From the NCBI GenBank assembly GCA_017620615.1, contig JAGAUW010000008.1:21128-85127 (forward strand): a stretch of DNA of 64,000 nucleotides, read 5' to 3'. The notes under the pieces are model-generated. The model worked only from the letters and a program-made list of their open reading frames with translations, searched no databases and had not been told where the DNA came from. Position numbers and translations under genes: made by a program. The DNA is from Clostridia bacterium. GTDB taxonomy: Bacteria; Bacillota; Clostridia; Monoglobales; Monoglobaceae. Positions 8,386 through 18,178 of the stretch are shown piece by piece (the stretch's first letter is position 1; the number at the start of each line of letters is the position of its first letter).

Positions 8386-10398
8386 TTACAGCTTTGCTGA
8401 GGTTTTTCCTTTCAAAGCACTTTCAGTCTCAAACTTTTTATCCCCGTTGATACACAAAAAAGCCACAATAACTGCCATAATAACTACCGCAACAAGTCCC
8501 GGGAAAAATCCTGCGCCAAGGCGGTCTGTTACAATAAGTGTACCTATTTGATATACAAGATATCCAATGGTATAACCTGTTCCCATTTGAAGTGCAATTC
8601 CACCCCAGAGCCATTTTGCACTCTTCATTTCGGAGTTCATCGCACCAATCGCCGCAAAGCACGGTGGCGAGAATAGATTAAACATAAGGTATGCAAGTGC
8701 CGCCACCTTAGTAATCGCAAACACAGTAGCAACCTCTGCGCCTGCACCCTCCATAAGAGTAAGTTCTTCGGTATCAATAAGATTTTCAAGACCAACAAAG
8801 CAAACAGCAAGTGTTCCTACAACATTTTCTTTTGCAATAAATCCCGTAACTGCCGCCGCAGCCAGTTGCCACGAAAGCACCCCTACAATAGGCACAAGGA
8901 TATAAGCAAAGGGACCCGCAATAGATGCAAGGATTGAACTGTCTGCGCTTTCTGCCACAGCAAAGCTCCATGTAAATGTCTGCATAATCTGTACAGCAGT
9001 GTTACACAAAAGAATTATTGTCGCAGCCTTTACTATATAAGCCCAACCACGCCCACACATTGATTTGAAGGCTCTCCAGAGACTTGGGAATTTGTATTCG
9101 GGAAGTTCAATGATAAAGAATGATTTTTTAGGCTTGTGACCTGCAATCTTGTTAACCAGCAAGGCCCCAAAGAAAATAAGAACAATACCTACAAAATACA
9201 TAAGTGTTCCAACCCATGAAGCATCTTCAAAGAATGCGCCTGCAAAAAGGGCAATAACCGGAAGCTTTGCACCACAAGGCATAAACGGTGTAAGCATTGC
9301 TGTCGCTCTGCGTTCACGCTCGTTTCTGATTGTACGGCAAGCCATAACACCAGGGATAGCGCATCCTGTACCTATTACAAACGGAATAACCGACCTTCCC
9401 GAAAGTCCAACTTTTTTGAAAATAGGGTCAAGGACAACAGAAACTCTTGCCATATATCCACAATCTTCCAAAAGCGCAATAAGGAAATACATAACCATTA
9501 CGAGAGGAAGAAAACCAATAACTGCAATTACGCCACCAATCACACCATCAATCAGCAATGCATAAAGCAATGGACTTGCGCCCTCAAACATACTGCCAAT
9601 CCACGCCTGTCCAGTCTCAAGCCATAAAGTCAACGTATCCGCAATCCACGGGCCAAATGAAGACTGTGAAATATCAAACACCAAAAACATAACAACGGCA
9701 AAAATCGGAATCCCAAGCCATTTGTTTGTGAGAACTGCATCGATTTTGTCCTGTGCATTTTTCTCCTTGGTAAAAACCTTTCTGCTTTCCACATCTTTTA
9801 CTATTTTGTTTACAAAGTCAAAACGTTTTCTGTCAGCCTTTTCAACCTCCGCTTTGCTTGTAATATCTATGTATTCTTGTATATACGGTGCTTTTTGCCC
9901 CATTCCTCTTTGGGCTTTGGCAGCGGCGATAACTTCTCTTAATCCGTCCGCTTCAGTCGAAATCGTATCAATAACCGGACAACCAAGCTTTTTGCTGAGA
10001 GCCACTGCATCAATTTTTGTTTCCTTTTTCTTATTGATATCAGCCTTGTTAAGAGCTACAACCACCGGAATACCAAGTTCTAGAAGCTGTGTTGTAAAAA
10101 ACAGACTTCGGCTGAGGTTTGTTGCATCAACTATATTGATTATCACATCCGGGTTTTCATTCTTTACGTAAGAACTTGTAATGCTCTCCTCAGATGTAAA
10201 CGGTGACATAGAGTACGCACCGGGCAAGTCAACTGCCACCAGCGTTTCCTCTCCAGCACAAAAATTCTTTTTGATTGGATGTTCTTTTTTCTCAACTGTT
10301 ACACCCGCCCAGTTACCAACCTTTTCATTTCGGCCGGTAAGTGCATTGTACATTGTAGTTTTCCCGCTGTTGGGATTTCCCGCAAGTGCAATTCTCAT
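8386..10398 (-). CDS. feoB: Ferrous iron transport protein B
   Basis: Main Fe2+ importer of anaerobes: a cytosolic G-protein domain fused to a membrane channel. 670 residues. G motifs: G1 GNPNSGKTT (7-15), G3 DLPGAYS, G4 NKAD; then a helical regulatory domain and repeated membrane segments with the Gate regions (IPFVIGTGCAIPGVMACRTI and a second copy around TGFIAKENVVGTLAV). The start at ATG 10398 has GAGGGAGGA upstream; longer frames extend only into the feoA-feoB gap. It follows feoA, with an operator-like site in the 104-base gap. Confidence 0.97.
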   Translation of the reverse strand: MRIALAGNPNSGKTTMYNALTGRNEKVGNWAGVTVEKKEHPIKKNFCAGEETLVAVDLPGAYSMSPFTSEESITSSYVKNENPDVIINIVDATNLSRSLFFTTQLLELGIPVVVALNKADINKKKETKIDAVALSKKLGCPVIDTISTEADGLREVIAAAKAQRGMGQKAPYIQEYIDITSKAEVEKADRKRFDFVNKIVKDVESRKVFTKEKNAQDKIDAVLTNKWLGIPIFAVVMFLVFDISQSSFGPWIADTLTLWLETGQAWIGSMFEGASPLLYALLIDGVIGGVIAVIGFLPLVMVMYFLIALLEDCGYMARVSVVLDPIFKKVGLSGRSVIPFVIGTGCAIPGVMACRTIRNERERRATAMLTPFMPCGAKLPVIALFAGAFFEDASWVGTLMYFVGIVLIFFGALLVNKIAGHKPKKSFFIIELPEYKFPSLWRAFKSMCGRGWAYIVKAATIILLCNTAVQIMQTFTWSFAVAESADSSILASIAGPFAYILVPIVGVLSWQLAAAAVTGFIAKENVVGTLAVCFVGLENLIDTEELTLMEGAGAEVATVFAITKVAALAYLMFNLFSPPCFAAIGAMNSEMKSAKWLWGGIALQMGTGYTIGYLVYQIGTLIVTDRLGAGFFPGLVAVVIMAVIVAFLCINGDKKFETESALKGKTSAKL

Positions 10399-10443
10399 AA
10401 AAATTCCTCCCTCGAAGTATATAATAAATTTAATACATGCTAA

Positions 10444-10459
10444 GTTAGTTTTGCCTAAC
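10444..10459. promoter_or_regulatory. TTAG-N6-CTAA operator-like site between feoA and feoB
   Basis: GTTAG-TTTTGC-CTAAC. Same half-sites and spacer as three sites before feoA and close to the DtxR/IdeR iron-box consensus. It could add iron control of feoB separate from feoA. Confidence 0.5.
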
Positions 10460-10502
10460 CAATAGGCAAAAAACAAACAGCAAGCCCTTGGCATCTTAAA
10501 AA

Positions 10503-10715
10503 TTATATCAAAATAGCCTCAGCCAGCTGATTGTCAATGTTGTATCTTCCATCCTTTATCGAAACAGTGCAGCCACCTTTTCTACGGGAAATAACGGTAA
10601 TAGGTTCACCGCTGTAGCACCCCAGAGAAAACAGAAAAGAATTGAGTTCTTCATCTTCTGTTTCTATTTGTTTGATTATGTATTCCTTGCCTTCTTCGGC
10701 AGATAAAAGATTCAT
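10503..10715 (-). CDS. feoA: Ferrous iron transport protein A (FeoA, SH3-like)
   Basis: 70-residue SH3-like beta-barrel protein that assists FeoB at the cytosolic face. The pattern fits FeoA: an N-terminal LLSAEEGKEYIIKQI, the turn FLFSLGCYSGEPITVISRR and the final NQLAEAILI. The start at ATG 10715 is chosen because GAGG lies eight bases upstream; an in-frame start 42 bases earlier would lie within the operator region. First gene of the feo operon. Confidence 0.9.
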   Translation of the reverse strand: MNLLSAEEGKEYIIKQIETEDEELNSFLFSLGCYSGEPITVISRRKGGCTVSIKDGRYNIDNQLAEAILI

Positions 10716-10736
10716 AATAAGGACCTCGCTAAATAA

Positions 10737-10826
10737 ATTAGTTAAGACTAACTCCATTGGTCAAAAATAAGGTTAGCCACATCTAACCACTGCAGTTAGT
10801 TTATCATAACCCGCCATATTTGTCAA
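10737..10826 (-). promoter_or_regulatory. feoA promoter with three overlapping iron-box-like operators
   Basis: Promoter on the minus strand: -35 TTGACA (10821-10826), 17-base spacer, -10 TAAACT (10798-10803). Three sites with the form TTAG-N6-(C/A)TAA follow: 10795-10810 overlaps the -10, 10772-10787 (GTTAG-CCACAT-CTAAC) lies near the transcription start, and 10737-10752 (ATTAG-TTAAGA-CTAAC) lies in the leader. This is the layout expected for iron-dependent repression by a DtxR/IdeR-like protein; no such regulator gene is in the window. Confidence 0.65.
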
Positions 10827-10920
10827 TACCCATTCAGGAAAAATTTTCACTTTTCAATCGCTTAAAAACTTATCCAGCAATGAAATTTATACCTATATCA
10901 AAGTAGCTCCTTTCAAAATA

Positions 10921-10958
10921 CACAAAAAGCCCACTTTTTGGAAGCGAGCTTTTGGCAC
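10921..10958 (-). terminator. Terminator of rhamnulokinase gene
   Basis: Minus-strand hairpin AAAGCTCGC / GTGGGCTTT (with G-U pairs) followed by a T run, just after the rhamnulokinase stop. From here to the feoA promoter (10827-10920) I see no gene. Confidence 0.6.
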
Positions 10959-10962
10959 AATA

Positions 10963-12402
10963 TTAACATATTATTTTTTTAAATCTTTCATATGCTTCAT
11001 TCCACACATTTTCATCTGCGGGCATATACTCCTTGATTTCAGCCGAGTTCATTATAACTTCTGTAAGGTCATCAACATAGCCCTCTGCATAAAGCTGAAC
11101 AGCAATGTTTCCAAGAGCCGTTGCTTCAATAGGACCTGCAATAACCTTTGCCCCGGTTGAATTTGCTGTCATCTGACAAAGAAGTTTGTCTTTTGTTCCG
11201 CCACCAACCATATGAATCGCCTTATATTCTTTTCCCGTACATTCTGCAATCTTTTCAAAGGAGTTTTTATACTTAAGGGCAATACTTTCATAAATACATC
11301 TCACTATTTCACCGTCTGTCTCAGGCCTACCCTGACCGGTTTTTTCACAGTAATCACAAATTCTGTCAAGCATACCGCCCGGAGGAACAAACACCGGATC
11401 ATCAGGGTCGATGAGATATTTAAAGGGTTCAGACTTAAGAGCAAGCTCTTCCATATCTCCATAGCTGTAATTCTTTCCATCTTTCACAAACTGACGCTTT
11501 GCTTCCTGAATAAGCCAGAGACCTATGATATTACGCAGAAATCTTATCCTTCCATCAACAGCATATTCATTCGTAATATTATACTTATTTGAAAGGTCGG
11601 TAAGCACAGGCTCGTCTGTAACAGTTCCGAAAAGAGACCATGTTCCGCAGGAAATGAAAATAAAGTCCTTTTCGGTAGATGGAACAGCAGCAACAGCACT
11701 TGCAGTATCATGGGCACCAATAGCAATAACGTCTTTCGGTTCAACACCAAGCTCATCAGCAAGCTCCTTTTTTATTTTCCCAACAACAGTCCCTGCTTTC
11801 ACAACTGGTGGGAAAATACTTCTTTTGAAGCCGAATTTGTCAATAATCTCCCAGTTCCAGTCGCACTTTTTCTGGTCAAACATATGTGATGTGGAACAAA
11901 TGGTGCTTTCACAGTATTTTTCGCCCGTAAGCATATAGCCAAAAAGGTCAGGCATCATAAGAATTGTTTCTGCCTTGTCAATATCCTTTTCAACCATAAG
12001 CTGGAAAAGGGTATTGAAATTCATAACCTGAATACCCGTCATATTGTAAAGCTCTTTTTCAGGAATAACCTTAAAAGCTTCTTGGAGAGCATTGTCTGTT
12101 CTTGAATCTCGATAGTTATAGGGATTCACAACAAGATTTCCGTCTGTGCCTATTATTCCATAATCAACGCCCCATGTATCAATGGCGATTGCCTCAAAAT
12201 CAGAAATTTCGTTTGCTTTTTTAATTCCCGTTTTTATTTCTTCAAACAACTGTGCTGCATTCCAACGGAGCTCACCGTTTTCTGTTCTTGGGTCGTTTGA
12301 AAATCTGTGAACTTCGGTAAGTTCAATTTTTTTGCCGTCAAATGAGCCAAGGATTGCTCTGCCGCTTGATGCACCAAAGTCAATGGCCAATACTTTTTTC
12401 AA
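10963..12402 (-). CDS. rhaB: Rhamnulokinase
   Basis: FGGY-family sugar kinase, 479 residues, expected to phosphorylate L-rhamnulose at O1 in L-rhamnose catabolism. Phosphate-binding loop at the N-terminus (AIDFGASSGRAI), substrate region AIDTWGVDYGIIG, YRDSRTD and MNFNTLFQL, and the second ATPase-fold half with GAHDTASAV and MVGGGTKDKLLCQ. The DFGASSGR form (Ser-Gly-Arg rather than Thr-Ser-Arg) favours rhamnulokinase over xylulo- or glycerol kinases. I use a TTG start at 12402, with AGAGGTG seven bases upstream, because the first residues then match the family (MKKVLAIDFG). Isolated: no isomerase, aldolase or transporter gene is adjacent. Confidence 0.85.
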   Translation of the reverse strand: MKKVLAIDFGASSGRAILGSFDGKKIELTEVHRFSNDPRTENGELRWNAAQLFEEIKTGIKKANEISDFEAIAIDTWGVDYGIIGTDGNLVVNPYNYRDSRTDNALQEAFKVIPEKELYNMTGIQVMNFNTLFQLMVEKDIDKAETILMMPDLFGYMLTGEKYCESTICSTSHMFDQKKCDWNWEIIDKFGFKRSIFPPVVKAGTVVGKIKKELADELGVEPKDVIAIGAHDTASAVAAVPSTEKDFIFISCGTWSLFGTVTDEPVLTDLSNKYNITNEYAVDGRIRFLRNIIGLWLIQEAKRQFVKDGKNYSYGDMEELALKSEPFKYLIDPDDPVFVPPGGMLDRICDYCEKTGQGRPETDGEIVRCIYESIALKYKNSFEKIAECTGKEYKAIHMVGGGTKDKLLCQMTANSTGAKVIAGPIEATALGNIAVQLYAEGYVDDLTEVIMNSAEIKEYMPADENVWNEAYERFKKIIC

Positions 12403-12539
12403 AATAAGCACCTCTTTCAAAGTATCGTTTCTATTGGTTAATCTTATTGGAAAAATTATAACATATTTGTATAAAAAAATCAACACAAATGAATGTTTTA
12501 TTTGTCAAAATTTCTTCACCATATTTTGTAATTTTTTTG

Positions 12540-12568
12540 TTGACAAATTGTTTTTTTGGTGGTATAAT
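12540..12568 (+). promoter_or_regulatory. rpsB promoter
   Basis: Consensus sigma-A promoter: TTGACA (12540-12545), 17-base spacer, TATAAT (12563-12568). Fits a highly expressed ribosomal operon. Confidence 0.9.
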
Positions 12569-12574
12569 ACATCA

Positions 12575-12711
12575 GTTGACATCTGCACAGGTGTCAGCAG
12601 AAAATAAAATACGCACATCATACGATTGGCGGGGCGGTGCTAGAATACCCATGACAGCTCCCCGACAAGGTGACTATGGTGGAGGTGTAAAACTTTTGGA
12701 GGTGTAAAATC
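12575..12711 (+). promoter_or_regulatory. Long structured 5' leader of rpsB
   Basis: About 135 untranslated bases lie between the promoter and the rpsB start. A possible hairpin pairs CGGGG (12632-12638 region) with CCCCG (12659-12664 region), with GGT/ACC pairing inside. Ribosomal protein operons are commonly controlled by their own product through such leaders, so S2 autoregulation is plausible, but I cannot match this leader to a defined family by eye. No ORF of note is seen here. Confidence 0.4.
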
Positions 12712-13464
12712 ATGGGAGTTATTCAAATGAAGCAATTGCTTGAAGCAGGTGTTCATTTTGGACACCAGACACGCCGTTGGAATCCTAAAATGGCGGAGTA
12801 CATCTTTACAGAAAGAAACGGTATCTACATTATCGATCTTCAGAAAACTGTAAAGAAAATTGAGGAAGCTTACTACTTTGTTCGCGACATCGCAGCAGAA
12901 GGCGGAAACGTTCTTTTTGTAGGTACAAAGAAGCAGGCTCAGGACGCTATCCGCGAAGAAGCTGAAAGAACAGGTATGTTCTTTGTTAACGCAAGATGGC
13001 TCGGCGGTATGCTCACAAACTTTAAGACAATCAAGAGAAGAATTGACAGACTTTATCAGCTCAAGAAAATGAACGAAGACGGAACAATGGAACTTCTTCC
13101 CAAAAAAGAAGTCCTCAAGCTCAACCTTGAAGAAGAGCGCTTAGAAAAGTTCCTTGGCGGTATCAAGGAAATGAAAGACCTTCCCGCAGCAATCTTTGTT
13201 GTTGACCCAAGAAAAGAAAAGAACGCTATCGCAGAAGCTCACAAGCTTGGTATCCCGGTTATCGCTATCGTTGATACAAACTGTGACCCCGAAGAAGCTG
13301 ACTATCCTATTCCGGGAAATGACGATGCTATCCGTGCGGTAAAACTTATCGTTTCTACTATCGGTAACGCTATCATTGAAGGCAGACAGGGCGAACAGGT
13401 TACTATTGAAGCTGCTACAGAAGAAGCTGCTGAAGAAGTTTCTCTTGATATGATTGAGGAATAA
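12712..13464 (+). CDS. rpsB: 30S ribosomal protein S2
   Basis: 250-residue S2, a late-binding small-subunit protein that contacts S1 and 16S rRNA. Typical N-terminus ([20 protein letters not shown]), central [10 protein letters not shown] and [13 protein letters not shown], and [20 protein letters not shown] near the end, followed by a short acidic tail. Start ATG 12712 has GGAGGTG upstream. Five in-frame residues (MGVIQ) precede the usual methionine. Codon use is strongly biased toward a few codons, as expected for a highly expressed gene. tsf follows after 35 bases. Confidence 0.97.
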   Translation: MGVIQMKQLLEAGVHFGHQTRRWNPKMAEYIFTERNGIYIIDLQKTVKKIEEAYYFVRDIAAEGGNVLFVGTKKQAQDAIREEAERTGMFFVNARWLGGMLTNFKTIKRRIDRLYQLKKMNEDGTMELLPKKEVLKLNLEEERLEKFLGGIKEMKDLPAAIFVVDPRKEKNAIAEAHKLGIPVIAIVDTNCDPEEADYPIPGNDDAIRAVKLIVSTIGNAIIEGRQGEQVTIEAATEEAAEEVSLDMIEE

Positions 13465-13499
13465 TCTACTTTAAATTTTAGAAAGCGAGTGAATATATT

Positions 13500-14411
13500 A
13501 TGGCATTTACTGCACAAGATGTTAAAACTCTCAGAGAAATGACAAACTGTGGTATGATGGACTGCAAAAAAGCTCTTACAGAAACAAACGGCGATATGGA
13601 CAAGGCTGTTGAGTTCCTCAGAGAAAAAGGTCTCGCAACCGCAGCTAAAAAGGCTGGCAGAATTGCTGCTGAAGGTCTTGTTACATCAATGATTTTTGGA
13701 AACGTTGGTGTTGTTGTTGAAGTAAACACAGAAACAGACTTCGTTGCAAAGAACGCTGATTTCCAGAAATTTGTTGCTGACGTTGCTGAATGTGTTGCAA
13801 AAGAGAACCCCGCTGATGTTGAAGCACTCAAAGCTACAAAGCTTTATGGTGACCAGACAGTTGGTGATGCTCTTACAGAAAAAATCGCTACAATCGGCGA
13901 AAATATGAACCTCCGTCGTTTTGAAAGATACGAAGGCGTAAACGAAGCTTACATCCATGGCGGCGGCAGAATCGGTGTTCTCGTAAACTTCAAGCTTGGT
14001 GACGATTCAAAGGCAAGTGACCCCGCATTCCGCGCTGCAGCAAAAGACGTTGCTATGCAGATTGCAGCGGTTATGCCCAAATACGTTAAGAGTGACGAAG
14101 TTCCCGCTGACGTTGTTGAGAAAGAAAAGGAAATTCTCAAGGCTCAGGCTCTTAACGAAGGTAAGCCCGCACAAATCGTTGATAAAATGGTTGTTGGACG
14201 TATCCAGAAGTTCTACAAGGAAGTTTGTCTTGTTGAACAACCTTACGTAAAGGACGGCGATTTGACAGTTGCTAAGTTCCTCAAGAACGTAGCTGCTGAA
14301 ATCGGTACTGATATCGAAGTTGTTAAATTTGCACGTCTTGAAAAAGGCGAAGGCTTAGAGAAGAGAGTTGACGACTTTGCAGCAGAAGTTGCAAAGATGG
14401 CAGGCAACTAA
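13500..14411 (+). CDS. tsf: Translation elongation factor Ts
   Basis: 303-residue EF-Ts, the nucleotide exchange factor for EF-Tu. N-terminal UBA-like domain ([19 protein letters not shown]), core contact motif [27 protein letters not shown] and a C-terminal region with LVEQPYVKD. Full length. Co-transcribed with rpsB and followed by a strong terminator; pyrH and frr, which often come next, are absent. Confidence 0.97.
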   Translation: MAFTAQDVKTLREMTNCGMMDCKKALTETNGDMDKAVEFLREKGLATAAKKAGRIAAEGLVTSMIFGNVGVVVEVNTETDFVAKNADFQKFVADVAECVAKENPADVEALKATKLYGDQTVGDALTEKIATIGENMNLRRFERYEGVNEAYIHGGGRIGVLVNFKLGDDSKASDPAFRAAAKDVAMQIAAVMPKYVKSDEVPADVVEKEKEILKAQALNEGKPAQIVDKMVVGRIQKFYKEVCLVEQPYVKDGDLTVAKFLKNVAAEIGTDIEVVKFARLEKGEGLEKRVDDFAAEVAKMAGN

Positions 14412-14425
14412 TATTTAAGTTTTTA

Positions 14426-14460
14426 AACAGCACAACCCTTTGGGTTGTGCTGTTTCTTTG
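14426..14460 (+). terminator. Terminator of rpsB-tsf
   Basis: Hairpin AACAGCACAACCC / GGGTTGTGCTGTT with a three-base loop and a T-rich tail, 14 bases after the tsf stop. Confidence 0.92.
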
Positions 14461-14540
14461 TGCATTTTTTCAAAATTCCGCACAATATTATCTAATATGA
14501 TATAAAAAACAGAATTTTTTAACTTTTTTTCAAAATATGT

Positions 14541-14569
14541 TTGAAATTCTATAGGATATATGCTATAAT
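14541..14569 (+). promoter_or_regulatory. Promoter of the PFOR gene
   Basis: TTGAAA (14541-14546), 17-base spacer, TATAAT (14564-14569); the leader to the start codon is about 70 bases. Confidence 0.8.
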
Positions 14570-14643
14570 ATATTCTGTGTGATTTTGTACAATCACAACC
14601 TGTATAAAATAATTAAATTCATATATTTAAGGAGGCATTTTTC

Positions 14644-17600
14644 ATGGCTAAAAAAATGAAAACCATGGATGGTAACAGCGCTGCTGCACATTGCGCCTAT
14701 GCGTTTACAGAAGTTGCTGCTATCTATCCTATCACTCCCTCTTCCAACATGGCTGAAAATGTTGACCAGTGGAGTGCAGACGGTCTGAAGAACATCTTCG
14801 GCGAAACAGTTGACGTTGTTGAGATGCAGTCTGAAGCAGGTGCTGCTGGTGCAGTTCACGGTTCACTTCAGGCAGGTGCTCTTACTACAACATTCACCGC
14901 ATCACAGGGTCTTCTTCTTATGATCCCCAATATGTACAAAATTGCAGGTGAACTTCTTCCTACAGTTTTCCACGTTAGTGCTCGTGCTCTTGCAGCTCAC
15001 GCACTCAACATTTTTGGTGACCATCAGGACGTTATGGCTTGCCGTCAGACAGGCTTTGCTATGCTTGCATCTGGCAGCGTTCAGGAAACAATGGACCTTG
15101 GTGGCGTAGCTCACCTTGCTGCAATAAAAGGCAGAGTTCCCTTTCTCCACTTCTTCGATGGTTTCAGAACTTCACACGAAATTCAGAAGGTTGAAGTTAT
15201 GGATTATGAAGACCTCAAGGGACTTCTTGACTGGGATGCTCTCAAAGCATTTAAGGATAACGCTTTAAATCCTGAACACCCCGTTCTTCGTGGTACAGCT
15301 CAGAACGCTGATATCTACTTCCAGGGCAGAGAAGCTTCAAACAAATACTATGAAGCAATTCCTGACATCGTTGCAGACTATATGAAAGAAATCACAAAGA
15401 TTACAGGCAGAGAATATAAGCCCTTCAACTACTACGGTGCTCCCGATGCAACAAAGGTTATCGTAGCTATGGGCTCAGCTTGCGAAGCTATTGAAGAAAC
15501 AGTTGATTATATCAATGCACGCGGTGGCAAGGTTGGTGTTGTTAAAGTTCACCTTTACAGACCTTTCTCCGCTAAGTACTTCTTTGATGTAATACCTGAA
15601 ACTGTTGAAAAGATTGCAGTTCTTGACAGAACAAAGGAACCCGGCTCACTGGGCGAACCCCTCTATCTTGATGTTTGCAACCTTTACTATGGTAAGGAAA
15701 ACGCGCCTGTAATCGTTGGCGGTCGTTATGGTCTTGGTTCAAAAGACACAACACCTACACAGATTATGGCTGTTTACAACAACCTTGACGCATACGAACC
15801 CAAGAACAACTTCACAATCGGTATTGTGGATGACGTTACAAACCTCTCACTTGAGCTTCCTGAGAAAATCAATGCAGCTCCTGAGGGTACAACACGTTGT
15901 AAGTTCTGGGGCTTTGGCTCTGACGGTACTGTTGGTGCTAACAAGGATGCTATCAAGATTATCGGCGACAACACAGACCTTTACGCTCAGGCATATTTTG
16001 ACTATGACTCAAAGAAGTCAGGCGGCGTTACTATGTCTCACTTGAGATTCGGTAAAAAGCCCATCAAGTCAACATATCTCCTGGACGAAGCTGACTATAT
16101 TGCATGTCACAAGCCTGCATATCTCACTCAGTATGACGTTCTTGAAGGCCTCAAAAAGGGCGGTACATTCCTCCTCAACTGCGTATGGACACCTGAAGAA
16201 CTCGAAGAACATCTTCCTGCAAACGTTAAGAAATACATTGCAGAAAACGAAATCGAATTCTACACCATCAACGCAGTAGACGTTGCAGTTAAAGTTGGTC
16301 TTGGCCCGAACAGAATCAACATGGTTACACAGAGTGCTTTCTTCAAGCTCGCTAACGTAATCGACTTTGACAAGGCTGTTGAACTTATTAAGGCTGCTAT
16401 CAAGAAGACATACGGCAAGAAGGGTGACGAAATCGTTAAGATGAACTGCGACGCAGTTGACGGCGCTATTGAAGCTCTTGTTAAAATTGATGTTCCGGCT
16501 TCTTGGAAATATGCTGTTGACAAGAACGTTAAGGAAAACAACGTTCCTGACTTCATCAAGAACATTGTTCAGCCCGTAAACGCACAGGCTGGTAACAAGC
16601 TCCCAGTTAGCACATTCGCAGGTATCGAAGACGGTACTTTTGAAACAGGTACTTCAAGATACGAAAAACGTGGTGTTGCTGTAAACGTTCCTGCTTGGGA
16701 TATTAATAAGTGTATCCAGTGTAATCAGTGTTCACTTGTTTGTCCTCATGCTGCTATCCGTCCTGTTCTTCTTAATGCTGACGAAGCTGCAAAGAAACCC
16801 GCAGGTTTTGAAACAAAGGCTGCTACAGGCTTCGCTGGTATGGAATACAGAATTCAGGTTTCACCTCTTGACTGTCTTGGCTGTGGCGTTTGTGCTCAGG
16901 TTTGTCCTGCTAAGGAAAAAGCACTTACAATGAAGCCAATTGCTGAGGTTGAATGTGAAGCTCCCAACTGGGAATTCGCTATGACTGTTTCTTCAAAACA
17001 GGATGAAATCGATATCACAAAGAGCACAAAGAACTCACAGTTCGCAACTCCTATGCTTGAATTCTCAGGCGCTTGTGCTGGTTGTGGTGAAACACCTTAT
17101 ATCAAACTTATCACTCAGCTCTTTGGTGACAGAATGATGGTTGCTAACGCTACAGGTTGTACATCAATCTGGGGTGGCTCTGCTCCTTCAATGCCTTACT
17201 GCAAGAATGCTGAAGGCAAGGGTCCGGCTTGGGCTAACTCACTCTTTGAAGACAACGCTGAATTTGGTCTTGGTATGGTTCTTGCTAACAAGAAAATCAG
17301 AAATACTTTGGTTTCAAGAATGAATTCAGTTATGGATGAAGTTTCACCAGAGCTCGCAGCTGCATTCAAGGCTTGGATTGAAGGCAAGGACAACGCTGAC
17401 GCATCAAAGGCTGCTGCAAAAGAAATCTCAGCTCTCATCAAGGATGCTGATATGACAAATCCCGCAATCAAGGAAATCGCAGACAGAACCGACTTCCTCG
17501 TAAAACGTTCACAGTGGGTATTCGGCGGCGACGGCTGGGCTTATGATATCGGTTACGGCGGTCTTGACCACGTTATCGCATCTGGCGAAGACATCAACAT

Positions 17601-18159
17601 CTTCGTTGTTGATACCGAAGTTTACTCAAATACAGGCGGTCAGGCATCTAAAGCTACACCTACTGCTGCTGTTGCTAAATTCGCAGCTTCTGGTATGAAG
17701 ACCAAGAAGAAAGACCTCGGTATGATTGGTACAACTTATGGATATGTTTACGTTGCGCAAATCGCACTTGGTGCTGATATGAATCAGGCACTCAAGGCAA
17801 TTAAGGAAGCAGAAGCTTATCCGGGTCCATCACTCATCATCGCTTATGCTCCTTGTATCAACCATGGTATCAAGGTTGGTATGGCTAACACAATCGCAGA
17901 GGAAAAGAAAGCTGTTCAGACAGGTTACTGGCACCTCTGGAGATACAATCCTCTCCTTAAAGAAGAAGGCAAGAATCCCTTCATCCTTGACTCAAAAGAG
18001 CCAACAGGCACAGTTAAGGAATTCCTTGAAGGCGAGAACCGTTATCTCATGCTCAAGAAAGCATTCCCCGAAGTTGCAGCACAGCTCTTCGACAAGGCTG
18101 AAAAAGACCTTATTGAAAGATATGAAATCTACAAAAAGAAAGCTGCTGAAGAATGCTAA
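14644..18159 (+). CDS. nifJ: Pyruvate:ferredoxin (flavodoxin) oxidoreductase
   Basis: Single-chain homodimeric PFOR, 1171 residues. It converts pyruvate and CoA to acetyl-CoA and CO2, passing electrons to ferredoxin; thiamine pyrophosphate and three [4Fe-4S] clusters are needed. Visible: N-terminal domain I (EVAAIYPITPSSNMAE), two ferredoxin-type cluster motifs (CIQCNQCSLVCP from Cys690; CLGCGVCAQVCP from Cys744), the proximal cluster pair CAGCGE (811-814), and the TPP-binding GGDGWAYDIG (from 961) with EVYSNTGGQASKATP. Strong codon bias suggests high expression. Own promoter and terminator. It is the central oxidative step of a fermentative anaerobe and fits with hydF elsewhere in the window. 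The gene name nifJ is by convention; no nitrogen fixation is implied. Confidence 0.97.
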   Translation: MAKKMKTMDGNSAAAHCAYAFTEVAAIYPITPSSNMAENVDQWSADGLKNIFGETVDVVEMQSEAGAAGAVHGSLQAGALTTTFTASQGLLLMIPNMYKIAGELLPTVFHVSARALAAHALNIFGDHQDVMACRQTGFAMLASGSVQETMDLGGVAHLAAIKGRVPFLHFFDGFRTSHEIQKVEVMDYEDLKGLLDWDALKAFKDNALNPEHPVLRGTAQNADIYFQGREASNKYYEAIPDIVADYMKEITKITGREYKPFNYYGAPDATKVIVAMGSACEAIEETVDYINARGGKVGVVKVHLYRPFSAKYFFDVIPETVEKIAVLDRTKEPGSLGEPLYLDVCNLYYGKENAPVIVGGRYGLGSKDTTPTQIMAVYNNLDAYEPKNNFTIGIVDDVTNLSLELPEKINAAPEGTTRCKFWGFGSDGTVGANKDAIKIIGDNTDLYAQAYFDYDSKKSGGVTMSHLRFGKKPIKSTYLLDEADYIACHKPAYLTQYDVLEGLKKGGTFLLNCVWTPEELEEHLPANVKKYIAENEIEFYTINAVDVAVKVGLGPNRINMVTQSAFFKLANVIDFDKAVELIKAAIKKTYGKKGDEIVKMNCDAVDGAIEALVKIDVPASWKYAVDKNVKENNVPDFIKNIVQPVNAQAGNKLPVSTFAGIEDGTFETGTSRYEKRGVAVNVPAWDINKCIQCNQCSLVCPHAAIRPVLLNADEAAKKPAGFETKAATGFAGMEYRIQVSPLDCLGCGVCAQVCPAKEKALTMKPIAEVECEAPNWEFAMTVSSKQDEIDITKSTKNSQFATPMLEFSGACAGCGETPYIKLITQLFGDRMMVANATGCTSIWGGSAPSMPYCKNAEGKGPAWANSLFEDNAEFGLGMVLANKKIRNTLVSRMNSVMDEVSPELAAAFKAWIEGKDNADASKAAAKEISALIKDADMTNPAIKEIADRTDFLVKRSQWVFGGDGWAYDIGYGGLDHVIASGEDINIFVVDTEVYSNTGGQASKATPTAAVAKFAASGMKTKKKDLGMIGTTYGYVYVAQIALGADMNQALKAIKEAEAYPGPSLIIAYAPCINHGIKVGMANTIAEEKKAVQTGYWHLWRYNPLLKEEGKNPFILDSKEPTGTVKEFLEGENRYLMLKKAFPEVAAQLFDKAEKDLIERYEIYKKKAAEEC

Positions 18160-18178
18160 TTTCTTAAAAAGCTTATCA

